The notes under the pieces are model-generated. The model was not told the origin of the DNA, made no database searches, and saw only the letters and a program-made list of their open reading frames with translations. The translations under genes and the position numbers were made by a program. Shown piece after piece: positions 1 through 12,500 of a stretch of DNA of 64,000 nucleotides (position 1 is its first letter; every line of letters starts with the position of its first letter). Source of the stretch: Apostichopus japonicus (lineage: Eukaryota; Echinodermata; Holothuroidea; Aspidochirotida; Stichopodidae); NCBI RefSeq assembly GCF_037975245.1, contig NC_092581.1, positions 6,477,501-6,541,500 on the forward strand, given 5' to 3'.

Positions 1-593
1 ACAAGCATATCAGGATCCTAAGGTCACTGATTCCATGCTCGTTCTAGCCAAGGGAGCTCTGGCCGTAGGAATTGTACTCTTGAGATCAATGTCCTGTTGT
101 GATTCCTGTCCTTGCATTAAACTTCTCTGCTCTTTCAAAATCTCATAGCTTCCCAGTTATTTTGACTTTCTTGATTAATGGAAAGACCTTAAGTCCTACT
201 GTACTTTTGGCCTTGTTAGAAACTCACGCCTAGATGCCTATCTAAGCTTTACATTCACCAAACAGTTGAATAAAGATTGAGTTTCATGCTGAGGATTGTA
301 ATTTATTCACAATAAAACCATCGTTACACCAATCAGTCTCAAAAATAGTCTCCACCACGGAAGTTTTACAGGCCCTCTCCAGGAGAATTGGTTTCAGGTT
401 TTTAAGGACTAATAATTATGAAAGATAATTCTCAGTACATTTCTGAATGTATTAAGTTATTTCTATTGTTTGGACACATGATAAAATAGACCATAGTTTG
501 TTTCACACTGAGATGATGGAGATGGAACCATCTCTATGGCCTTTGCATCACTCTCTCAGCTTATTGAACCAAATATTTTCCATCCTTTCACAG
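1..593. other. Probable QRSL1 intron 1 (no exon recognised)
   Basis: This stretch precedes the first recognisable QRSL1 exon and ends in a polypyrimidine tract with a CAG acceptor at 591-593. Family members carry about 10 to 20 more N-terminal residues than are visible here, so the first coding exon must lie in this stretch or to the left of the window. I looked for a short ATG exon ending in phase 0 before a GT and found none I would defend. Confidence 0.5.
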
Positions 594-3500
594 CTTGCCA
601 AAGAGCTTCGTTCTGGTGAGGTCTCTGTATCTGAATTGTGCAACAGATGCAAAGAGAGAGCTTCTAAGTTGAATAGTCTTAATGCATTGGTAACAACAAC
701 TTTCGAGCAGGCTGAAAAACATGCACTGGAAAGTAACCAAAGGATCCAATCAGGTTTGATTTGCTATTATTTATGAAAGAGGTTATGAAATGGAAAAAAA
801 AATCTTTATCATCTTATTCTGTATACTCGTAGCCCTTCCAATGATACCCATCAACCGAAGCTTGCATCCTCGAGGAATAAACGATCAAAAATTTGAGGGT
901 AATAAAAACTTTCTAAAAGTTGTTGAATTTACGGTAATGCGGCGCGACGTCAGTCGAGCTAGGAACTCAGCTCACTCCCAAGACGCTATGTTTACATTCT
1001 CAAACGTCTGAGAACACAGTGCTCCGTAGTAATTGAGATTTGGTGTTTGGAGTTTTGTTTCTACGTAAATTTATCCCGTAACTGTTAAATATGCCGAGCC
1101 GATATGTGGTATCAGGTTGCTCCACCACAAGTAAAGACGGATTTCTACTGCAAGCTTTCCAAAAGATGACAGAAATCGAAGAATTTGAACACGATTCGCT
1201 CAAAACACTACACATACGCAACGTTACGAGTACCTGTAGGCCTATACCAGGGTGTTGTTCCATAACAACTCCCTGCTTATACTGTTGCCAAATTACTTGT
1301 TATGACCATAGCCTATGCCTCCTTCATACAGCAAATGACGATTTTTGTTGGTTACCTAATATTTTGCACAAAACTTAAAGCCAGTTGGTTTTAGAACAAT
1401 CAATACTAGATCTGCAAGTTTCGTCTCGGCCATCAGGATCGTTTTACGATTCTTCTGCAAGGGGCTCAAATTTATAGGGAAAAACACCGATATTATCTTC
1501 ATCACCCTCGAAAACTATTTCCTCTTCTTCTTCCTCAAGAAAATAATTTTTGTCAAAGCTTACGAAAGGCCTGAGAGGTGAAGTCTTTTTTCCTCGGAAT
1601 CAGATGATTCGGGAGAAGACATTTTCAAGAGTGTTGTGGTTACATGTAGTAAACTGTGTAACGCAGTATCGGTAAACAGCGGGGAGTTGGCTTTGGCTGA
1701 AATGATTCCTTTGATGACATCAGATGAACTGTGGTGGGCAGCTTTGCTTTTTTTAACGAGTGGCAGTTCGAGTGGTCTCTAGGGAATACTTTGACAGCGA
1801 ATTTCTGGTGTTTGAAGCCGTATTCACGGAAAGTTGTGCATGGGTGGTGTTGTAGTAATGTAGATAAACCATTCCAAGATATGAAAATTTTTCATTTCAT
1901 AACCTCTTTAAATATATTTTATTAAAGATGTTTTAATTTTTCTTGACCTGTTTGTGAACTGAGCTATATCTGTCAACTTCAATAAAGGACTTAATTGCTT
2001 TAGGCTGCCTGTTATTGCTGAATAAACAGTTGGACCATTAAATTGTAGGGAATAACAGATGAGGTGCAGGGGTCGAGAGGGTGTATATAATTTTGTTTTT
2101 CAGGTCTGCAAAAATGAATGGTCTTACTTAGTTTTGTAAAGACCTTTCATTATTTGCTTTATATGACTCTGAGGCTATCAAACATTTTGACTAATGTGGA
2201 CTTGTAGACCATCTCTAACATGACTGATTCACAAATTAAAGGCAGCCAAAAGACAATGTGTTCTCTTCTATACACTGATGTTCTATTCTCAAACATAGTA
2301 TTGGTGTTCAATTCACCAAACCTACACATCTCTTCTGCAGTGTACATTTTGCTGTTCTATTCACCAAACCTGCACCTCTCTCTTCTCCATAGTTCATATT
2401 GGTCATTCTTTGTTATTTTGCTACTTTTTTTTGGAAGCCCATAAGGTAAGACCAGGATGTCCGAGGGACAACAGCTTTAGTTATCAAACAAAAGTACTTG
2501 GTTTGCTTTCTTGTGGGTTTGTGGGTGGGAGTGTCCAAACTTTCCAGTGTTGTAGTACAGTATGTGAAAACGTTCTCAAGCATCTCAAATAGTACTCAAG
2601 TAATTTTTGCAAGTACTGGTACAAAATACTTGTTCTAAACAAACTTGGATGTTACTTGCAGTTTTTCTTTACTTTCAGGAAATGCTAGACATATTCTTGA
2701 TGGGATTCCGTTTGCAGTGAAAGATAACTTCAGTACCAAGGGTATCAGAACCACCTGTGCATCAAAGATCTTGCAAAGTAAATGCATTTAATATCCAGTG
2801 TATCATTGTTCAATTCAGTTTAGCAGTAGTTAATCTATCAACAAACTGCTACTATCAAACTGAGTCACCTGTGGCAAGTGTACCGCAGGAGTCTGTGTTG
2901 TAACCTACAGTAGGCATCAATGCAGCTTTGCTGAAGTTATCTACATAACTTTAAAGTTACAATGAGTCACATTGGCAGAGTTGGAAAACCAGAGGTTAAT
3001 TTAAACATTCTGTCTTATGAGTATTTCTTCCATCAGTGAATGTAATTTTGAACTCACAGTATTTGCAAACTACATGTCACACTTGAAGGACTATGTATGC
3101 AGATATTATTTTTCATTTTTATTGAAATTTTTTTAAACATTTTTAAAACATTCAAACACAAAGGAAGAGCGACCTATGTAACATTTTTGCTTTATGTCTT
3201 TATGTAGATTACATTCCAGCTTACACTGCAACAGTGGTGGAGAAACTAGAAGAATGTGGTGCTATTCTTATGGGCAAAGCAAATTTGGATGAATTTGCAA
3301 TGGGGTGAGTGCGTTGGCAATGAAATCCGAAGTCTTTTCTGAAAAATAAGGCTCATGGAAATTTATTAGGTGATTTGAGATCTTGTATAGATTAGCATCT
3401 CATCGCCAAACATTAAAAGGGGGCAATATTTATATATGTTTCTTTCCCCGATAGCTTCATTGTCAAATTTGCTCACTGAAGATTGGTTGATATTTTGTTT

Positions 3501-6500
3501 CTTTCTTTCCTATCAATCAGTTCTGGATGCACAGACAGCATATTTGGACCAACTAGAAACCCTTGGCTTTACCCGTACAAAGAACGAGAGGTGACCGGTC
3601 AAAGGTCGGACACACAGGAAGTCCAGGACACAGACTGGTTCATTTCAGGAGGAAGCTCTGGAGGAAGTGCTGTTGCTGTGGCAACAGGCATGGTGCTTGG
3701 GTAAGATATTTGTACTTGCTTGGGGTTTGTCGTGCAATAAGGGCATGTGTTTGTGATATGATGTATGGGTGTATGTATGCAGGTGCGTATCCAGGGGGGG
3801 GGCGTTGGGGGCGCGCGCCCCCCGGGTAAGAAAAAGAGGAGAGAAAAAAAAGAGAAGAAAAAAGGAAAAAAGAGGGGAAAAAGAGGAGGAGGAGAGGAAG
3901 GAAGGGAAAAGAAAAAGAAGAAAGAGAGAAGAAGGAGAAAAGGAGGGAGTAAAGAAAAACGCTAAGACACCGGGAAGAGAAAGAGGAACAGTGACATCAT
4001 TACAGCGCTGAAGGGTAGCCAGTGACGGATCAATGATTTCGTAAAAGTGTGCCTCACCCTACCCCTTACACCGACAACGTTTCCATTTTCCTCTCTCACT
4101 AATGATCTATATATATACTATATATGGTCTATCATAACGCGTGTGTAGAATTGTGCTATGAAACCAACTGTGGCTGGTCTCGAACTCGACCGTGTCGTCG
4201 GGGAACATGACGCATTTTGGGATGGGGGCGACCGCCCCCCCCCCCCCATTCAGCATTTTTTTTAAATGATATCGCTAAGTAATTTCAAAATAGAAAGTGC
4301 TTAGATGCAACTTACAAGGCCTGGGAAGTGTCATTTCCGGGGATCTGGGAGACATTTTCGGCCAAAATTTGCTTGTACGCTTCGCGCTAACAAATGGTCC
4401 TGGGTAGTGCCATTTCCAGCGATCTGGGAGGCATTTTCGGCCAAAATTTTCTTGTACGCTTCGCGCCAACCTATGGTGGCGCTACGCTTAGATAATTTGC
4501 CTACAGGCTTCGCCCCTCCCTTGGCAAATTCCTCGCTACGCGCCTGTTCGAATTTGTAACGCAAACAGCAGATACATCATATCATATATACATCATATCA
4601 GTGAGCATGAAAATGGCGTTCCAGGATGAAAATCCTCAAAACTGTCCGACTTGCCATAATAAATAACCAAAAATTTTTTCGTTCAACGTGTCAATGTCAA
4701 TTTCAAATAAGCGAGCATCGGTTAATACATCGCATGCCATCATGTACCGTACGGTCCGTTCAAATTGCGCAGTATACAGCGGGATGCTAATGTAAACAAC
4801 GACATGTCTCATGTAGATGTATAAAAAGCATGGAGGTCCAATTATGTCAAAACTCTCTTTTACATTAGTAATGGCGAATTAGGGCCTGCACCCCCGCCGC
4901 GCAGTGGCGGAGCGTCCATACGGTCAGGGGGGCGGATGCCCCCCCCTGACGGACTCAAATGGACTGCTGGCGCCTTTTTCAGCTCTTTACCACTTTTTAC
5001 TTATTCTAGATTATTGACTTTCTTATTGCGCTCTCATCTACTTATTGACATTTGTCACATTTTGTTGGTGTAATTTGGCGATGACACCCTATTCTTCGTT
5101 TATCTGCAAATTAGCCAGGCCCTGAAAGGGTCATTTCCGGCGATCTAGGGAGTATCTTTACTCAAAAATTGTCTGTGCGCTACGCGCCAACCAGTGGTGG
5201 CGCTCCGCTTAGATAGTGTCGAAAGCGCCCCTACAGACCATTCTCGCCCCTCCTGACCAATACCCCTAGCTCCGCCACTGCCGCCGCGCCTCCTACGCCT
5301 ATGTGTGAAGTGTTCGGTTTCGGAAATATCTGCTATTTTTTCATTTCCTTCAACCAAGTTTCATAATAGCCGTTATAAGACGTTTAATATTTCTACACCA
5401 ATAAATTGACTGTGTCTGAATTTTCGAAAATTTCTGACCAACATTCTGCATCACACTTCCCTCTACTCGTGCAATTTTGACCGGTCTGTTAGGGGTTGAA
5501 GGAAGTTTTTCTATATTGGTTGTCCATAGATGAAATTTTGTACAACATTATGGGTATGTTTTGAAGTGACTTTATTCACGAGAAATGTGAATTTTCAAAT
5601 TCTGAACAAATTTGGGGCTTAAAACCTTGAAAAGTGGGGCAGACGGGTATTGTGGGCCGCGACGTAGAATCACCTACAAAAGCAAAGACCCACAGGAGAT
5701 GCGATCAGGTCGAACATGACGTGTGCCGGGTTGACAATCTTCAAAAAGGTTATGGATGGAAAAAAAACTATTAGGAAATACTTGGTTCTCAGGCAAAAAG
5801 TGTACATCTGGTTGGTCATTTCAAGCCCGAGAAGTGCCGTTTCCGGTGATCTGGGGGGTATCAAAACCAGAAATTTTCTTGTACGCTGCGCGCCAACCGA
5901 TGGTGGCGCTCCGCTTAGATAGTAATTCGCGCCCCCCGGGTTAGAAAATCCTGGATACGCGCCTGGTATGCGTGTATGGGTGTATGTATATATCTATATG
6001 TGTGTATGTATGTATGTGTCTATATAAAGTCTTGACTTGTCAGCAGGAGGGCCCAAACAGCAAATGTCCAGAAGTCACCAGAGTTCAAAGGTTAGAAATG
6101 TCATTGGATTCAGCAGAGGTACTGTAGGTATTAATAGTGATAAACACAGTAAGTACAAAAAGTGCAGCATGGTTGAGCTTAATACTAATTATGTTGGTCA
6201 ATGGAGCAATTGAACATTGTATTGATGTTGATGATGAAAGTTCATCAGATAATGTTAGGGTTTTAGTTGTGTGTCTTAAGCAGCAAGCCTCATCAGTAAA
6301 CATACATCTGATAGATTACAGATTGACGTGAACGTCCCAATTTCAAATACTATTACGTTTTACAGAATTGCTCATTGCTGGTAAACCATTGAAATTTGTA
6401 TCTTTGCTAGGTTTGGTCTCATGTTATTAATTAATTTTGATGATAACCAAGTCAATTAATATTTTACTAGTTCAATTTGTACCGTCTGTCCTGGCTGTTT

Positions 6501-9500
6501 CACTCTAAATTGTCAAGCCAGCATAAAAAATGTTTGTGGTATTTGAACATTTGATGCAATACAATGAAACAGTGTATAAATATTAGTATCAGTTAACCCT
6601 CTAGGTCCGTAACCGTTCAGCTCACCATGTATACATGTTAGCTGCGTTGTTTAGCGCTGCATATGCTTGACCACAGGTGTACTTAGTTTAATTGTGTATA
6701 GACAATAGTTCTGTGTTAATACATGTATAACAGCTCCCTGTTGCCATGATCTCTCTTTCATTGGTAAAAACAGAGCAAGTGATATGGAAATCAAGTTAAA
6801 CATTGTAAAAAGCAGTCTTTTTCCAAAATTTATTTCAAGCTATGCAAATTGTTTTTTGTTTTAAGTAAAAAATTGACATTGAATCAGCAGGTACGGCAGG
6901 CTCAGTGCCTTTCTTTAATTCATAATTCTGCCATCTTTGCATTACATGATTGTAAATGGTTGGCTACCAACTTTAGAGAAGGGATTACTCTGTAGGGTCA
7001 GTGTTCAAGATAATTTGTAAACATATTCAAGCTTGGAAGGAGGGAGGTGGTGGTGGGGGAGGAGGGGGGTTCCCAGCTTTATAAAATGTTTGTGTTCATG
7101 AGTTGTAAGATTTAACTGATGAAATTTCTGCTGTATATGATATCATAGACCAACATATACAGCAACATAAATTAAATCACAGGGTTGTCATCTCACTGTT
7201 ATTACTCTAGACTATTAGCCATATTGAAAGGACATCAACTGTCTCTAATTAAGACTAATTCCAATGTTAATAAGTACAAAGAATGTCCCTAAACATTCAT
7301 CATTTGGTTGACATAGCAAGGTGTATGAAGCATTAGAGAATTGGTGATATGAAGAGAGAAACTAAAGTCTTTGAATTTGAACCTTAATGTATATTCTATT
7401 GGTCTTGTGGAGCTCTGTAGTGGTAAAACATTATTTTACTTGGTACAGTAAATACAACACTAATTCTCCTGCCACACAAAACACTTGCAAACAAATTTAC
7501 AGTCTCATCAAATGTTTAAAGTATGTGTTATTTTCCAACAACAAGCATAATTGTCAAAATAGTGCAGCCTAGATTTACAATACTCCATAGCAGATGTACC
7601 TAGGCTGACAATACTCTCATAGCAGATGTACCTAGGCTGACAATACTCTCATAGCAGATGTACCTAGGCTGACAATACTCTCATAGCAGATGTACCTAGG
7701 CTGACAATACTCTCATAGCAGATGTACCTAGGCTGACAGTACTCTCATAGCAGATGTACCTAGGCTGACAATACTCTCATAGCAGATGTACCTAGGCTGA
7801 CAATACTCTCATAGCAGATGTACCTAGGCTGACAATACTCTCATAGCAGATGTTCCTAGGCTGACAATACTCTCATAGCAGATGTACCTAGACTTACAAT
7901 ACTCTCATAGCAGATGTACCTAGGCTGACAATACCCTCATAGCAGATGTACCTAGGCTGACAATACTCTCATAGCAGATGTACCTAGGCTGACAATACTC
8001 TCATAGCAGATGTACCTAGACTTACAATACTCTCATAGCAGATGTACCTAGGCTGACAATACCCTCATAGCAGATGTACCTAGGCTGACAATACTCTCAT
8101 AGCAGATGTACCTAGACTTACAATACTCTCATAGCAGATGTACCTAGGCTGACAATACCCTCATAGCAGATGTACCTAGGCTGACAATACTCTCATAGCA
8201 GATGTACCTAGGCTGACAATACCCTCATAGCAGATGTACCTAGGCTGACAATACTCTCATAGCAGATGTACCTAGACTTACAATACTCTCATAGCAGATG
8301 TACCTAGGCTGACAATACCCTCATAGCAGATGTACCTAGGCTGACAATACTCTCATAGCAGATGTACCTAGACTTACAATACTCTCATAGCAGATGTACC
8401 TAGGCTGACAATACCCTCATAGCAGATGTACCTAGGCTGACAATACTCTCATAGCAGATGTACCTAGGCTGACAGTACTCTCATAGCAGATGTTCCTAGG
8501 CTGACAATACTCTCATAGCAGATGTACCTAGGCTGACAATACCCTCATAGCAGATGTTCCTAGGCTGACAATACTCTCATAGCAGATGTACCTAGGCTGA
8601 CAATACTCTCATAGCAGATGTACCTAGGCTGACAATACTCTCATAGCAGATGTACCTAGGCTGACAATACTCTCATAGCAGATGTACCTAGGCTGACAAT
8701 ACTCTCATAGCAGATGACTTACAATACTCTCATAGCAGATGCACCTAGGCTGACAATACTCTCATAGCAGATGTACCTAGGCTGACAATACCCTCATAGC
8801 AGATGTACCTAGGCTGACAATACTCTCATAGCAGATGTACCTAGACTTACAATACTCTCATAGCAGATGTACCTAGGCTGACAATACTCTCATAGCAGAT
8901 GTACCTAGACTTACAATACTCTCATAGCAGATGTACCTAGGCTGACAATACCCTCATAGCAGATGTACCTAGGCTGACAATACTCTCATAGCAGATGTAC
9001 CTAGGCTGACAGTACTCTCATAGCAGATGTTCCTAGGCTGACAATACTCTCATAGCAGATGTACCTAGGCTGACAGTACTCTCATAGCAGATGTACCTAG
9101 GCTGACAATACTCTCATAGCAGATGTACCTAGGCTGACAGTACTCTCATAGCAGATGTACCCAGGCTGACAATACTCTCATAGCAGATGTACCTAGGCTG
9201 ACAATACTCTCATAGCAGATGTACCTAGGCTGACAGTACTCTCATAGCAGATGTACCTAGGCTGACAATACTCTCATAGCAGATGTACCTAGGCTGACAA
9301 TACTCTCATAGCAGATGTTCCTAGGCTGACAATACTCTCATAGCAGATGTACCTAGGCTGACAGTACTCTCATAGCAGATGTACCTAGGCTGACAGTACC
9401 CTCATAGCAGATGTTCCTAGACTTACAATACTCTCATAGCAGATGTACCTAGGCTGACAATACTCTCATAGCAGATGTACCTAGGCTGACAATACTCTCA

Positions 9501-12500
9501 TAACAGATGTACGTATATAGGCTGACAGTACTCTCATAGCAGATGTACCTATAGGCTGACAATACTCTCATAGCAGATGTACCTAGGCTGACAATACTCT
9601 CATAGCAGATGTACCTAGGCTGACAGTACTCTCATAGCAGATGTACCTAGGCTGACAATACTCTCATAGCAGATGTACCTAGGCTGACAATACTCTCATA
9701 GCAGATGTTCCTAGGCTGACAATACTCTCATAGCAGATGTACCTAGGCTGACAGTACTCTCATAGCAGATGTACCTAGGCTGACAGTACCCTCATAGCAG
9801 ATGTTCCTAGACTTACAATACTCTCATAGCAGATGTACCTAGGCTGACAATACTCTCATAGCAGATGTACCTAGGCTGACAATACTCTCATAGCAGATGT
9901 ACCTAGGCTGACAATACTCTCATAGCAGATGTTCCTAGGCTGACAATACTCTCATAGCAGATGTACCTAGGCTGACAATACTCTCATAGCAGATGTACCT
10001 AGGCTGACAATACTCTCATAGCAGATGTACCTAGGCTGACAATACTCTCATAGCAGATGTACCTAGGCTGACAATACTCTCATAGCAGATGTACCTAGGC
10101 TGACAATACTCTCATAGCAGATGTACCTAGGCTGACAATACTCTCATAGCAGATGACTTACAATACTCTCATAGCAGATGTACCTAGGCTGACAATACCC
10201 TCATAGCAGATGTACCTAGGCTGACAATACTCTCATAGCAGATGTACCTAGGCTGACAATACTCTCATAGCAGATGACTTACAATACTCTCATAGCAGAT
10301 GTACCTAGGCTGACAATACTCTCATAGCAGATGTACCTAGGCTGACAATACTCTCATAGCAGATGACTTACAATACTCTCATAGCAGATGCACCTAGGCT
10401 GACAATACTCATAGCAGATGTACCTAGGCTGACAATACCCTCATAGCAGATGTACCTAGGCTGACAATACTCTCATAGCAGATGTACCTAGACTTACAAT
10501 ACTCTCATAGCAGATGTACCTAGGCTGACAGTACTCTCATAGCAGATGTACCTAGGCTGACAATACTCTCATAGCAGATGTACCTAGGCTGACAGTACTC
10601 TCATAGCAGATGTACCCAGGCTGACAATACTCTCATAGCAGATGTACCTAGGCTGACAATACTCTCATAGCAGATGTACCTAGGCTGACAATACTCTCAT
10701 AGCAGATGTACCTAGACTTACAATACTCTCATAGCAGATGTACCTAGGCTGACAGTACTCTCATAGCAGATGTACCTAGGCTGACAATACTCTCATAGCA
10801 GATGTACCTAGGCTGACAGTACTCTCATAGCAGATGTACCCAGGCTGACAATACTCTCATAGCAGATGTACCTAGGCTGACAATACTCTCATAGCAGATG
10901 TACCTAGGCTGACAATACTCTCATAGCAGATGTACCTAGGCTGACAATACTCTCATAGCAGATGTACCTAGGCTGACAGTACTCTCATAGCAGATGTACC
11001 TAGGCTGACAATACTCTCATAGCAGATGTACCCAGGCTGACAATACTCTCATAGCAGATGTACCTAGGCTGACAATACTCTCATAGCAGATGTACCTAGG
11101 CTGACAATACTCTCATAGCAGATGTACCTAGGCTGACAATACTCTCATAGCAGATGTACCTAGGCTGACAGTACTCTCATAGCAGATGTACCTAGGCTGA
11201 CAGTACTCTCATAGCAGATGTACCTAGGCTGACAATACTCTCATAGCAGATGTTCCTAGGCTGACAATACTCTCATAGCAGATGTACCTAGGCTGACAGT
11301 ACTCTCATAGCAGATGTACCTAGGCTGACAGTACCCTCATAGCAGATGTTCCTAGACTTACAATACTCTCATAGCAGATGTACCTAGGCTGACAATACTC
11401 TCATAGCAGATGTTCCTAGACTTACAATACTCTCATAGCAGATGTACCTAGGCTGACAATACTCTCATAGCAGATGTACCTAGGCTGACAATACTCTCAT
11501 AACAGATGTACGTATATAGGCTGGCAGTACTCTCATAGCAGATGTACCTATAGGCTGACAATACTCTCATAGCAGATGTACCTAGGCTGACAATACTCTC
11601 ATAGCAGATGTACCTAGGCTGACAATACTCTCATAGCAGATGTACCTAGGCTGACAATACTCTCATAGCAGATGTACCTAGGCTGACAATACTCTCATAG
11701 CAGATGTACCTAGGCTGACAATACTCTCATAGCAGATGTACCTAGGCTGACAATACTCTCATAGCAGATGTACCTAGGCTGACAATACCCTCATAGCAGA
11801 TGTACCTAGGCTGACAATACTCTCATAGCAGATGTACCTAGGCTGACAATACTCTCATAGCAGATGTACCTCGGCTGACAGTACTCTCATAGCAGATGTA
11901 CCTAGGCTGACAATACTCTCATAGCAGATGTACCTAGGCTGACAATACTCTCATAGCAGATGTTCCTAGGCTGACAATACTCTCATAGCAGATGTACCTA
12001 GGCTGACAGTACTCTCATAGCAGATGTACCTAGGCTGACAGTACCCTCATAGCAGATGTTCCTAGACTTACAATACTCTCATAGCAGATGTACCTAGGCT
12101 GACAATACTCTCATAGCAGATGTACCTAGGCTGACAATACTCTCGTAGCAGATGTACCTAGGCTGACAATACTCTCATAGCAGATGTACCTAGGCTGACA
12201 GTACCCTCATAGCAGATGTACCTAGGCTGACAATACTCTCATAGCAGATGTACCTAGGCTGACAATACCCTCATAGCAGATGTACCTAGGCTGACAATAC
12301 TCTCATAGCAGATGTACCTAGGCTGACAATACCCTCATAGCAGATGTTCCTAGACATATTCTACTTTGCATCTATAATAAAAGGGGACAGAACTTGCTGG
12401 TTACAGGTAGAGAAACTGGAGTATAGTGATGTAGTATTAGTTATAAACTGATTACTTAAGTATTATGGGGAAGGGATTGCACCATCCTTGGATTGAATTT

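Noticed and set aside
60-160. Possible QRSL1 first exon starting at an early ATG
   Set aside because: The reading does not resemble the conserved N-terminus and has no donor in the required phase.
3765-4011. Lys/Glu/Arg-rich small proteins
   Set aside because: Translation of the purine-only tract inside the hAT-like element; no homology, and the frames overlap each other.
7566-12355. CRISPR-like array of 32-bp repeats
   Set aside because: Units abut directly with no unique spacers, no cas genes occur, and the DNA is from a eukaryotic intron.
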